This document shows positions 32,791-40,910 of a DNA stretch of 64,000 nt, piece after piece. Where the stretch lies: assembly GCA_036260805.1 (NCBI GenBank), contig DATALZ010000005.1:1-64000 (forward strand), read 5' to 3'. Source of the stretch: Thermocaproicibacter sp036260805 (lineage in GTDB: Bacteria > Bacillota > Clostridia > Oscillospirales > Acutalibacteraceae). Below the pieces are notes generated by a model. The model was not told the DNA's origin. It searched no databases and was given only the letters and a program-made list of their open reading frames with translations. Numbering within the stretch: the stretch's first letter is position 1; each line of letters begins with the position of its first letter. Both the position numbers and the translations under genes were made by a program.

Positions 32791-34854
32791 ATGGATCATA
32801 CAGGAAGAAACTCAAATCACTTAATTAACGAGAAAAGCCCTTACTTGTTGCAGCATGCCTACAATCCTGTAAATTGGTTTCCGTGGAGCGATGAGGCTTT
32901 CCAAAAAGCGAGAGTCGAGGATAAGCCTGTTTTTCTAAGCATCGGTTACTCGACCTGCCACTGGTGTCATGTAATGGAACATGAAAGCTTTGAGGACGAG
33001 CAGGTTGCACAGGTAATGAACAGCGACTTTATTGCCATCAAAGTGGACAGAGAAGAAAGGCCAGACATCGACGCTGTTTATATGTCGGTCTGTCAGACGC
33101 TGACCGGCAGCGGCGGGTGGCCGCTTACCATTCTGATGACACCCGACCAGAAGCCATTTTATGCAGGAACTTACATTCCGAAGCATTCGCGGTATTCCAT
33201 GCCTGGACTGATCGAACTGCTCGAAAATGCTGCGCGGCAGTGGCAGACCGATCGCAAGAAGCTGCTGGAAGCCGGGGAGGAAATCCTTACCTTTCTCGCA
33301 GGCCAGACGGAGCAGGCCGGGAAAACTGCCATGTCTCCCGGAAAGATATTTTCTGCAAAATCGTCTTTTTTGCAGATGTTTGACCGGGAATACGGCGGAT
33401 TTGGGAGCAGTCCCAAGTTCCCGACTCCGCACAATCTGATGTTTTTGCTCCGGTGTTATATGCAGGAGCGCGACCCGTATACTCTGGCTGCGGTAGAAAA
33501 AACGCTTCAGCAGATGTACCGCGGGGGAATATTCGACCATATCGGCGGCGGCTTTTCTCGCTATTCTACAGACCGCAGGTGGCTTGTGCCTCACTTCGAA
33601 AAAATGCTGTATGACAATGCGCTTTTGGCGATGGCATATGCCGAGACGTACCAGGTTACCGGGAAAGACTTTTATAAAAGGGCGGCACAGAAGATTCTGC
33701 AGTATGTCCTGCGTGAAATGGCAAGCCCCGAAGGCGGGTTCTATTCTGCACAGGATGCCGACAGCGAGGGCGTTGAGGGTAAATATTATGTTTTTACCCC
33801 GGATGAAATCATAAACCTGCTTGGCGGCACGGACGGCAGTTATTTTAATCATTATTTTGGAATTACCGCACAGGGCAACTTTGAGGACAGGAACATTCCG
33901 AATCTTCTTGAGAATCCCCATTTCGATATTCCGGATGATAAAATTGAAGCGCTGCTTCCAAAGGTTTACGAATACCGCCTCGACCGGACGAACTTGCCGA
34001 AAGACGATAAGATTCTGACATCCTGGAATGCGCTCATGATTGCAGCGCTTGCGAAAGCTTCCCGAATACTGGACGAGAAAGAATACCTTCGCGCCGCCGA
34101 GAAGGCCATGTCTTTTCTTGAGAATAACCTTGAAGACGGGGAAGGCGGTTTTCGTGTCCGTTGGCGGGATGGTGAAGCGGCAGGCACAGGTAATCTGGAT
34201 GATTATGCCTTTGTGATCTGGGCGCTGATTGAGCTCTATGACGCGACTTTCCGCCCGGGATACCTGAGGCTGGCTCTGCGCTTAAATCGGAAAATGCTCG
34301 ATGAATTTGAGGATAGAACCGGCGGCGGGTTCTTCCTGACTCCCAAAACCGGAACGGCGCTGATTTTCCGGCCGAAGGAAACGTATGACGGTGCCGTTCC
34401 ATCCGGGAACTCCGTAGCCGGATACTGCCTTGAGCGGCTCGCAAGGCTTACCGGCGGGGCAGATTTGGAAGAAGCCACATCACGCCAGATGCAGTTTCTC
34501 GCGGATTCCGCAGCGGCCTATCCGCTTGGCGGCAGTTTTACACTGATGGCTCAGATGCTTGGGCTGTTCCCCGGAACAGAAATCGTTGCATGCATTGAAA
34601 ACCAGAAAGATCTGGACGGGCTCAAGCAGCTTCTGAATCAGTCGTTTGCTCCGAATCGGAATATCTTGGTTATCAGCAACGAGTGGGCGGATGAAATACA
34701 CTCCGTGGCGGAATTTACAAAGACGTATATGCCGAAAGAAGGGCAGAGTACGTATTATGTCTGCCGGGGGAAATCCTGTTCCCGTCCTATAACGGATTTG
34801 TCCGATCTTAAAAAGATGCTTCAAGAGGACACGGCTGTTCAGCATCAGTCGTAA
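32791..34854 (+). CDS. Thioredoxin-domain protein YyaL (DUF255 / spermatogenesis-associated protein 20 family)
   Basis: 687 residues. Thioredoxin-like N-terminal domain (about 1-165) with YSTCHWCHVMEHESFED (CxxC at about 53-56), KVDREERPDID and SGGWPLTILMTPD, then a six-hairpin-glycosidase-like (alpha/alpha)6 domain with KFPTPHNLMFLLR, YRGGIFDHIGGGFSRYSTD, FEKMLYDNALL and SWNALMIAALA. The family is widespread and highly conserved but its reaction is unknown. The ATG at 32791 has AAAGG at a rather long 14-nt distance. Stands alone between the kinase gene and rpsB. Confidence 0.88.
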   Translation: MDHTGRNSNHLINEKSPYLLQHAYNPVNWFPWSDEAFQKARVEDKPVFLSIGYSTCHWCHVMEHESFEDEQVAQVMNSDFIAIKVDREERPDIDAVYMSVCQTLTGSGGWPLTILMTPDQKPFYAGTYIPKHSRYSMPGLIELLENAARQWQTDRKKLLEAGEEILTFLAGQTEQAGKTAMSPGKIFSAKSSFLQMFDREYGGFGSSPKFPTPHNLMFLLRCYMQERDPYTLAAVEKTLQQMYRGGIFDHIGGGFSRYSTDRRWLVPHFEKMLYDNALLAMAYAETYQVTGKDFYKRAAQKILQYVLREMASPEGGFYSAQDADSEGVEGKYYVFTPDEIINLLGGTDGSYFNHYFGITAQGNFEDRNIPNLLENPHFDIPDDKIEALLPKVYEYRLDRTNLPKDDKILTSWNALMIAALAKASRILDEKEYLRAAEKAMSFLENNLEDGEGGFRVRWRDGEAAGTGNLDDYAFVIWALIELYDATFRPGYLRLALRLNRKMLDEFEDRTGGGFFLTPKTGTALIFRPKETYDGAVPSGNSVAGYCLERLARLTGGADLEEATSRQMQFLADSAAAYPLGGSFTLMAQMLGLFPGTEIVACIENQKDLDGLKQLLNQSFAPNRNILVISNEWADEIHSVAEFTKTYMPKEGQSTYYVCRGKSCSRPITDLSDLKKMLQEDTAVQHQS

Positions 34855-34887
34855 ACGGCGGCAAATCGACACCGGCAAAATTAATAC

Positions 34888-34916
34888 TTGTATTATTTTG
34901 TCTGTTATGCTATAAT
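34888..34916 (+). promoter_or_regulatory. rpsB promoter
   Basis: TTGTAT (34888-34893), 17-nt spacer, perfect TATAAT (34911-34916), giving a transcript that starts near 34923 with a leader of about 100 nt. Confidence 0.75.
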
Positions 34917-34922
34917 ATTTTC

Positions 34923-35007
34923 CGCATAACGCACGCCAGTGCCTGGCGAACGGTGCCTGCATCAGCAGGTTTTATCGCCAAAAAACCGCACGGCGGAGGA
35001 AATAACC
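34923..35007 (+). promoter_or_regulatory. Structured leader of rpsB; candidate S2 autoregulatory RNA
   Basis: Two stems share sequence and exclude each other: CGCCAG 34934-34939 with CTGGCG 34943-34948, versus TGGCGA 34944-34949 with TCGCCA 34975-34980, the latter enclosing CCTGC-ATCA-GCAGG (34956-34969). The leader ends at the GGGGG ribosome binding site. Confidence 0.45.
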
Positions 35008-35023
35008 AAGGGGGATTAATTAA

Positions 35024-35761
35024 ATGTCAGTAGTATCCATGAAACAGCTTTTGGAAGCAGGCGTTCACTTCGGCCATCAGACCAGAAGATGGAACCCGAA
35101 AATGGCTCCGTACATCTTTACAGAGCGCAACGGGATCTATATTATCGACCTGCAGAAGACTGTCCGCAAACTCGAAGATGCCTACAATTTTGTACGCGAC
35201 CTTTCCATGGATGGTAAATCCGTACTGTTTGTCGGCACAAAGAAACAGGCTCAGGAATCCGTTAAGGCTGAAGCGGAACGCGCAGGCGCCTATTACGTCA
35301 ATGCTCGTTGGCTCGGCGGCATGCTCACAAACTTCCGCACGATCCGCCGCAGAATTGACCGCCTCAATCAGCTTAAGACAATGGAAGAGGATGGAACATT
35401 CGATCTTCTGCCGAAGAAAGAAGTCGGCAAACTGAAGCTTGAAATTGAAAAACTCGAAAAGTTCCTCGGCGGCATTAAAGACATGAAGAGCCTGCCGGGC
35501 GCGCTGTTCATTGTTGACCCGCGCAAAGAGAGAATTGCTGTTGCCGAAGCAAAGAAACTGGATATTCCGATCGTCGCTATTGTTGATACCAACTGTGACC
35601 CGGATGAAATCGACCATGTTATCCCGGGCAACGACGATGCTATTCGTGCCGTAAAGCTGATCTCCGAGACAATGGCAAACGCCATCATCGAGGGTAAAGA
35701 GGGTCAGATGGGCGCAGCAGCTGCGGAAGAAAAAGAAGAAGCGGCTGCAGCGGCAGAATAA
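35024..35761 (+). CDS. rpsB: 30S ribosomal protein S2
   Basis: 245 residues with the universal S2 signatures MKQLLEAGVHFGHQTRRWNP, YIFTERNGIYIIDLQKT, FVGTKKQAQ, YVNARWLGGMLTNF and PIVAIVDTNCDPD. It binds the head of the small ribosomal subunit and is required for S1/mRNA docking. The C-terminal 25 residues are a low-complexity Ala/Glu tail (AAAAEEKEEAAAAAE). GGGGG 9 nt before the ATG. tsf follows after 67 nt. Confidence 0.98.
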   Translation: MSVVSMKQLLEAGVHFGHQTRRWNPKMAPYIFTERNGIYIIDLQKTVRKLEDAYNFVRDLSMDGKSVLFVGTKKQAQESVKAEAERAGAYYVNARWLGGMLTNFRTIRRRIDRLNQLKTMEEDGTFDLLPKKEVGKLKLEIEKLEKFLGGIKDMKSLPGALFIVDPRKERIAVAEAKKLDIPIVAIVDTNCDPDEIDHVIPGNDDAIRAVKLISETMANAIIEGKEGQMGAAAAEEKEEAAAAAE

Positions 35762-35828
35762 TTGAATGGGATAGCGTTTTTACCGTAAAAACGCATTTGA
35801 AACATTACGATAAAGCGAGGAATTGAAT

Positions 35829-36743
35829 ATGGCTTTCACAGCGAAAGACGTCGCAGCGCTTCGCGAGAAGACCGGCTGCGGTATGATGGACTGCAAAAAG
35901 GCACTGTCACAGGCTGACGGTGATATGGATAAGGCAATTGATTTTCTGCGTGAAAAAGGCCTTGCTGCCGCTACGAAAAAAGCCGGCCGCATTGCAGCAG
36001 AAGGTATTGCTTATGCTACAGTGAACGATGCCGGTAATGCCGGTGTTGTTATTGAAGTTAACGCGGAAACAGACTTCGTTGCCAAGAACGCGGAGTTCCG
36101 CAATTTTGTTAAGACCTGCGCCGACACGGTGCTCGCGTCTAACCCGGCTGATGTTGACGCTCTGCTCCAGACCGAGGCTGCCGGTTCCGATGAAACGATC
36201 GATGCCATCCTGAAGGAAAAGATTCTGAAGATCGGCGAGAACTTGAAGGTTCGTCGTTTCAAAAAATTTGACGGCGTTGTAGGCGCTTATATCCATGCTG
36301 AAGGAAAAATCGGCGTACTTGCAAAGTTCGATACAACCCCTGAAATTGCTGCTAAACCGGAATTCCAGGAGTATGCAAAAGACGTTTGCATGCAGATTGC
36401 TGCTATCGTTCCGCAGTACCTCGATGAAACCACCGTGCCTGCTGAAGTTGTTAACCATGAAAAAGAAATTCTGAAGCAGCAGATTATTGAATCCGGCAAA
36501 CCGGCTGAAATTGCGGATAAGATCGTTCAGGGCAGGCTCCGTAAGTTCTTCCAGGAAGTTTGCCTCGTTGATCAGGCTTATATCAAAGACGACAAGCTTA
36601 CAATCAAACAGCTCACCGAACAGACGGGCAAAAAGCTCGGTGGGAGCATTAAGATTGCTGACTTTGCACGTTTCGAAAAAGGCGAAGGCCTTGAGAAGCG
36701 TCAGGACAATTTCGCAGAAGAAATTGCAAGTCTTGTAAAATAA
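35829..36743 (+). CDS. tsf: Elongation factor Ts
   Basis: 304 residues; the nucleotide-exchange factor for EF-Tu. N-terminal UBA-like domain VAALREKTGCGMMDCKKAL, the core EF-Tu contact TDFVAKN, and the dimerisation domain through VLEQPFVKD-equivalent CLVDQAYIKDDKLTI. The ATG at 35829 with GAGGA 7 nt upstream is chosen over a TTG at 35823. A GCGTTTTTACCGTAAAAACGC hairpin (21 nt, about 35774-35794) lies between rpsB and tsf. A terminator follows, so pyrH and frr, the usual next genes in Bacillota, are not part of this operon. Confidence 0.97.
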   Translation: MAFTAKDVAALREKTGCGMMDCKKALSQADGDMDKAIDFLREKGLAAATKKAGRIAAEGIAYATVNDAGNAGVVIEVNAETDFVAKNAEFRNFVKTCADTVLASNPADVDALLQTEAAGSDETIDAILKEKILKIGENLKVRRFKKFDGVVGAYIHAEGKIGVLAKFDTTPEIAAKPEFQEYAKDVCMQIAAIVPQYLDETTVPAEVVNHEKEILKQQIIESGKPAEIADKIVQGRLRKFFQEVCLVDQAYIKDDKLTIKQLTEQTGKKLGGSIKIADFARFEKGEGLEKRQDNFAEEIASLVK

Positions 36744-36759
36744 TTAAATCAGTACCTGA

Positions 36760-36788
36760 CAGCGCAGAAGAATTTCTGCGCTGTTTTT
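36760..36788 (+). terminator. Terminator of the rpsB-tsf operon
   Basis: CAGCGCAGAA / TTCTGCGCTG 10-bp stem (36760-36769 with 36774-36783) followed by TTTTTC. Confidence 0.92.
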
Positions 36789-36818
36789 CTAATTTTTAAG
36801 CTTTCAGGAGAACGTGCA

Positions 36819-37268
36819 ATGAGTACTGTGTTTGAAGGTCGGATGATTAATCCCGCAGCGCCGCCCACTCAGGATGAAATTTCAGCTCTGCTTGGCAAAA
36901 AGCCTGCTGAAAGGATGGAAAAGCTTGAAGCTTTCCTGTATTCCGCTTATGAATTGAACCGGGAGCTTAAATTTCCTTTTGGTGATTCCTATGGCTGGAG
37001 CTACAAGTACAGCCATAAATCAAAGATGCTTTGCTACCTGTTCTTTGAGAAAGACGCTTTCACAGTTACACTTTCCATTGGAAAGCCGGAGCTGCCCCGT
37101 CTGCAAAAAGAGCTACCGTCGCTCTTACCCAAAACACAGGAACTTTGGCAAAACCGGTATCCATGTGGGGAAGGCGGCTGGATTCATTACCGGGTTCTAT
37201 GTGAAGAAGAACTCGCGGACGTAGAAAAATTGATAACTATACGCAAAAAGCCGAAAAAAGCAGGATGA
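36819..37268 (+). CDS. DUF3788 family protein
   Basis: 149 residues without signal peptide or helices. The pattern FGDSYGWSYKYSHKSKMLCYLFFEKDAFTVTLSIG with the later GGWIHYRV matches DUF3788, a small family common in Clostridia whose role is unknown and which has the look of YdhG/DUF1801-like folds. TCAGGAGAA lies before the ATG. The next gene begins 10 nt after its stop, so the two are cotranscribed. Confidence 0.75.
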   Translation: MSTVFEGRMINPAAPPTQDEISALLGKKPAERMEKLEAFLYSAYELNRELKFPFGDSYGWSYKYSHKSKMLCYLFFEKDAFTVTLSIGKPELPRLQKELPSLLPKTQELWQNRYPCGEGGWIHYRVLCEEELADVEKLITIRKKPKKAG

Positions 37269-37278
37269 GTGACAAAGT

Positions 37279-37830
37279 ATGGATCATACAATAAAATTCT
37301 CCGTTGAAATCCAAAGATCCCGGCGTAGAACCATTTCGCTTTCTGTTGAAAAAGATCTGCACGTGCTCGTAAAAGTACCGCTATATCTTGCGGACAGCGA
37401 AGTGAATGCTTTTGTAAACAGACATTCGCTATGGATTCAAAAACATATTCTTTTGCAGCAGGAGCGTATGGAGAAAGCTCCGATTTTTTCAAAGGAACAG
37501 GTTGCAAAGCTGGTGAAAGAAGCGTGGGCAATTGCCGAAACCGGAATTCAAAAATATGCTCAGGTTATGGGCGTTAAGCCTACGGGAATGAAAATAACTT
37601 CGGCTGTAACGCGGTGGGGATCCTGCAGCGGCAAAAATCGGATTTGCTTTTCTTACCGCATTGCTCTCCTTCCTGCTGAAGCGGTAGATTACATAATTGT
37701 TCATGAACTTGCCCATATCCGCCAGAAAAATCATGGACCTCATTTCTATGAGGAAGTATCAAGAATTCTTCCGGATTACAAAAGGCGGATTGCATTGCTA
37801 AAACAGGCTCAACGCGAACTGGGACTGTAA
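37279..37830 (+). CDS. YgjP-like (DUF45, M48-related) metallopeptidase
   Basis: 183 residues. The zinc motif HELAHIRQKNHGPHFY (HExxH at about 136-140, third ligand His in HGPHF) and TRWGSCSGKNRICFSYRI define the YgjP/WLM group of minigluzincins. A short N-terminal beta region (VEIQRSRRRTISLSVE) precedes the helical core. Cytosolic, target unknown. Overlaps nothing, follows the DUF3788 gene by 10 nt, and is followed by a bidirectional terminator. Confidence 0.85.
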   Translation: MDHTIKFSVEIQRSRRRTISLSVEKDLHVLVKVPLYLADSEVNAFVNRHSLWIQKHILLQQERMEKAPIFSKEQVAKLVKEAWAIAETGIQKYAQVMGVKPTGMKITSAVTRWGSCSGKNRICFSYRIALLPAEAVDYIIVHELAHIRQKNHGPHFYEEVSRILPDYKRRIALLKQAQRELGL

Positions 37831-37872
37831 CGGTCAGATTTGTATCCGCTCGAAACAATTTAATATGTATTA

Positions 37873-37924
37873 GAAAATACCCACAGGGTTGATGATTAAG
37901 ACCATCAGTCCTGCGGGTATTTTC
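37873..37924. terminator. Bidirectional terminator
   Basis: GAAAATACCCACAGG (37873-37887) pairs with CCTGCGGGTATTTTC (37910-37924), one mismatch, with an inner GATG/CATC stem. Separates the metallopeptidase gene from the convergent repressor gene. Confidence 0.8.
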
Positions 37925-38044
37925 ATGTGATAAGAGATATAAGGTAGGAGAAGTATGGAAAAGTTTATAATCTAATTATTGATTTGAATCAGTCACTACC
38001 GGATGGAACCATCAAAATTTGTAACAGATCCATTTAAAAACCTA

Positions 38045-38060
38045 AATTTGTATACAATTT
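38045..38060. promoter_or_regulatory. AraR-type operator candidate 3' of the repressor gene
   Basis: AATTTGTATACAATTT, with a perfect TTGTATACAA palindrome at 38048-38057. Resembles the Bacillus AraR box (ATTTGTACGTACAAAT). Located 39 nt beyond the repressor's stop codon, an unusual position. Confidence 0.45.
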
Positions 38061-38098
38061 GTACGATACAGTGCTTCAATTGGTTTACTTAATTGCTT

Positions 38099-39169
38099 TT
38101 AGCTGCTTTCTTTTTCAACCAATAGCCACGGCACGGCTTCAGACTGGACTTTCTTTCCTTCCAGCAATCCGACAAGCCGGTCAGCCGCAATGCGGCCAAT
38201 ATGCTTCGAACCGTGCGCCAGCGACGTTATTTTAACACCGCAAAATTCACTGTAGGAACTGTTATCAAAGCTTACAACAGCAACATCATCCGGAACGCGG
38301 ATTCCACGGGATGTCAGCAGATTGATCAGCGTAAAAGCAATTTCATCATTGTAGCATACGACCGCTGTGGAGCCCTGCAGGGTGTTTTTGACGAAGTCTT
38401 CCAGTAACGTAAGGTCTCCATGACTTAAAAGCTGATTCTTCTCCTCTGTTGTGTACCAGAGAATATTGGAGTCCGGCAGCGCAAGTCCTGCGTCGCGGAA
38501 TGCCGAGAGAAATCCGTAATAACGGTTATGGCCCTGAATATCATCACTTTTAAAAATACCGGCTATCTTCGTGTGGCCTTTTTTAAGCAGATATTTGGTC
38601 AGCAGGTAACCGCCGTGAAAATTATCATCTGAAACACAAATCGCATTGGGGAATGCGGCATACGAGCCGTGGAGAAATACCACAGGAACACCTGAGTCCA
38701 TAATCTGCTTGTACAAATCCAGATTCGGGTTGGGCAGCGCACTCTTGGTTCCTTCCACTAACAGACCGCAAATCGGGCTGCTGAGGATGTTTTTAAGAAT
38801 ATCACGCTCTGTATTTACCCGGTTTTGCGTGCAGTAAACCATGGTGGAATACCCGTTACGGGCAAATACAGTCTGTGCATCCTGCAAAATTGCAGGAAAG
38901 ATGTAGTCGTTAATATAAGTGGCCAGTATCGCAATACTAGTACCGTGGGCGGCAGCACTATTGTCCTTAATATAAGATCCGCTACCCTGATGCCGCTCAA
39001 TTAGTCCCTCCTGGGTTAAAATGGAGAGTGCCCGCCGTACCGTCTGGCGATTGACCTGGTAGGCTTCAGAGAGCTCTTTCTCAGTTGGAAGCCTCATGGT
39101 GTCCTGATAAGTGCCCTCTAAAATTTTGGTTCGCAGTAAAGCCGCAATTTGTACATATTTGGATGGCAT
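38099..39169 (-). CDS. araR: AraR-like transcriptional repressor (GntR HTH + LacI-type sugar-binding domain)
   Basis: 356 residues. Residues 1-68 are a GntR winged HTH (KYVQIAALLRTKILEGTY, LPTEKELSEAYQVNRQTVRRAL, ERHQGSGSYI); residues about 75-350 are a periplasmic-binding-like domain (VFLHGSYAAFPNAICVSDDN, HTKIAGIFKSDDIQGHNRYYGF, DDVAVVSFDNSSYSEF). This fusion is diagnostic of AraR, which blocks arabinose genes until L-arabinose binds. GAGGT 7 nt before the ATG. It is divergent from the arabinose transporter operon, and AraR-like boxes lie at both ends of its gene. Symbol inferred from architecture and context. Confidence 0.85.
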   Translation of the reverse strand: MPSKYVQIAALLRTKILEGTYQDTMRLPTEKELSEAYQVNRQTVRRALSILTQEGLIERHQGSGSYIKDNSAAAHGTSIAILATYINDYIFPAILQDAQTVFARNGYSTMVYCTQNRVNTERDILKNILSSPICGLLVEGTKSALPNPNLDLYKQIMDSGVPVVFLHGSYAAFPNAICVSDDNFHGGYLLTKYLLKKGHTKIAGIFKSDDIQGHNRYYGFLSAFRDAGLALPDSNILWYTTEEKNQLLSHGDLTLLEDFVKNTLQGSTAVVCYNDEIAFTLINLLTSRGIRVPDDVAVVSFDNSSYSEFCGVKITSLAHGSKHIGRIAADRLVGLLEGKKVQSEAVPWLLVEKESS

Positions 39170-39511
39170 ATGTTGTACCTCTGTAAAATTTGTCTACCCA
39201 GCTTTATTGGGGCCAGCTGAATGCTTCTCTAATTTATACAACTTTATTCTCTCTTTATTTTAACACAAACAAATGTGAGATAAAACGATTTTTTTAATGT
39301 TATTCATATAAAACAACACAAAAATATCCAAACAATTTGAAATGATTATATAAATTTAAAACAAGTAACTCACATTGTAAGAGTTTATTATATATATTGC
39401 CAGTGAATTCATTTCTTTAATCATATACTGCCGGACTGAATTTTAATCACTGAATAAGAAATATGTATGAAATATTTCACTTCTTTTCGCTTTCATCGAA
39501 CATATATGTAT

Positions 39512-39556
39512 GATAATTGTACATAAAATTTGAAAAAGTTGTTGACTTTTTGTATA
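39512..39556. promoter_or_regulatory. AraR operator candidates overlapping the arabinose promoter
   Basis: TTGTACAT (39517-39524) just upstream of the -35 element and TTGTATA (39550-39556) inside the promoter spacer. Both resemble half or whole AraR boxes and could block RNA polymerase. Confidence 0.4.
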
Positions 39557-39570
39557 GACACTGCTACAGT
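39542..39570 (+). promoter_or_regulatory. Promoter of the arabinose transport/catabolism operon
   Basis: TTGACT (39542-39547), 17-nt spacer, TACAGT (39565-39570), about 47 nt before the start codon of the binding-protein gene. Confidence 0.6.
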
Positions 39571-39617
39571 ATTAGCAGAGGAGTTCACCCAAAATCTTAA
39601 ATGAAAAGGATGGTATA

Positions 39618-40802
39618 ATGATGAAAAAGTTTCTTGCTGTACTCCTGGTTTTTGCAATGGTCTTCTCACTGGGGGCCTGCAGCAGCACAAACGCAAACAG
39701 TACTGCACCTGCAGCCAGTGGCGCTGCTTCCACGGCTGGAGCCGCAACTACAACTGACAACAGCAAAATAAAGATTGGCGTTTCCATTTGGAGTTCCACC
39801 GACGTCCTTGGCAGTCAGTGCAAAAAAATGCTTGACGCGGCCGGGAAAGCACTAGGCGTTCAGCTGATGTATGTTGACCAGGGACACGAGTCCTCAGCTG
39901 TTACCGACAGTATCAACACTCTCTGCGCCGGCGGCTGCAACGGAATCATCGTCTGCAACTCAGCTGATTCCGAGATGACATCCTGCATCAACACCTGCAA
40001 TCAGGCAAAGGTTTACCTTGCACAGTTCTTCCGCATTATAAGCAAAGACAAGAGCCCTCAGATCTATTCCATGGCTCAGTCCGCTCCTTATTATGTCGGC
40101 GCTGTTCATGAAGATGAAGTAACAAACGGTTATACTCTTGCCAACATCCTGATCAACAAAGGCAAACGCAACATCTGCCTCGAAGGCTGGGTTGCCGGCG
40201 ATGCTACGTTCCTTGGCAGATGGCAGGGCTATAAGAAGGCTGTTGACGAGTGGAACACAGCTCATCCGAGCGATAAGGTCACAATGACCGAACCTCAGTA
40301 TGCTGGTACCACTGCTGAACAGGGCGCGTCTGTTGCCAAGTCCTTTATGAATTCTAATTCCAAGATGGATTCTCTGATTGTTGCCGGCGGCGGCGGTGAT
40401 CCGCTTGTTGGTTCCATCGGTGCTATTAAGAGTGCAGGCAAGACCGGCAAAATCGCCGTTGTTTCTACAGATTTCCTGCCTGACCTTGGTCAGCAGCTCG
40501 CAACTGGCGGCATGACCGCTGAATCCGGCGGCCACTACTGCGATCCTCTGTATGCTTTCATGATGGTTTACAACTCAATCAAAGGCAAATATAAGAAACC
40601 CGCCAACGATTTCCTGGAAATCAAATATCCATATCTGTATGTTGCTTCCAAAGCGGACTATGACAACTATGCAAAATACTTTGTTGCTCAACTGCCGTAC
40701 AACGACAAAGAACTGCAGGATATGGGCAATGACACATTTGATCAATTGTCAAAACAGGCTGCTGCTATGTCCATTAAAGACGTTCAGACACGTCACGGCT
40801 GA
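39618..40802 (+). CDS. Sugar ABC transporter substrate-binding lipoprotein (probable L-arabinose)
   Basis: 394 residues. Lipoprotein signal MMKKFLAVLLVFAMVFSL ending in the lipobox LGAC, then a Ser/Thr/Ala linker and a type I periplasmic-binding fold (IKIGVSIWSSTDVLGSQC, GCNGIIVCNSADSEMTSCI, GGGGDPLVGSIGAIKSAG, VVSTDFLPDLGQQLATGG). It would capture the sugar outside the membrane for the CUT2-type transporter encoded downstream. AAGGA lies 7 nt before the ATG. Arabinose is inferred from the adjoining araR and araBAD; the sequence alone does not prove it. A GC-rich hairpin downstream may favour its higher expression. Confidence 0.88.
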   Translation: MMKKFLAVLLVFAMVFSLGACSSTNANSTAPAASGAASTAGAATTTDNSKIKIGVSIWSSTDVLGSQCKKMLDAAGKALGVQLMYVDQGHESSAVTDSINTLCAGGCNGIIVCNSADSEMTSCINTCNQAKVYLAQFFRIISKDKSPQIYSMAQSAPYYVGAVHEDEVTNGYTLANILINKGKRNICLEGWVAGDATFLGRWQGYKKAVDEWNTAHPSDKVTMTEPQYAGTTAEQGASVAKSFMNSNSKMDSLIVAGGGGDPLVGSIGAIKSAGKTGKIAVVSTDFLPDLGQQLATGGMTAESGGHYCDPLYAFMMVYNSIKGKYKKPANDFLEIKYPYLYVASKADYDNYAKYFVAQLPYNDKELQDMGNDTFDQLSKQAAAMSIKDVQTRHG

Positions 40803-40859
40803 TATTTACTTATTGCGATTTGATTTTTAGTTCCAGATGAATTAGAAGCACATTGACGA

Positions 40860-40883
40860 GCCGGCGGCGAAATATCCGCCGGC
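40860..40883 (+). other. Intercistronic hairpin between binding protein and permease genes
   Basis: Perfect 8-bp GCCGGCGG / CCGCCGGC stem with an 8-nt loop and no T run. Likely protects the upstream mRNA 3' end or causes partial termination, giving more binding protein than permease. Confidence 0.6.
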
Positions 40884-40910
40884 CCTATTAAGAATCAGGT
40901 GGGTGATCAA

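Larger units (their letters stand above)
39170..39617. other. Divergent regulatory region of the arabinose regulon
   Basis: 448 nt between araR (minus) and the sugar-binding protein gene (plus). Very AT-rich between 39240 and 39420. Holds the TTGACT/TACAGT promoter and at least three TTGTATA/TTGTACA-type elements (39234-39241, 39517-39524, 39550-39556). No gene. Confidence 0.6.

Noticed and set aside
39498..39514. CGAACATATATGTATG considered as a LexA/SOS box
   Set aside because: It does not keep the second GTTC half of the Bacillota CGAAC-N4-GTTCG consensus and lies at the arabinose promoter.
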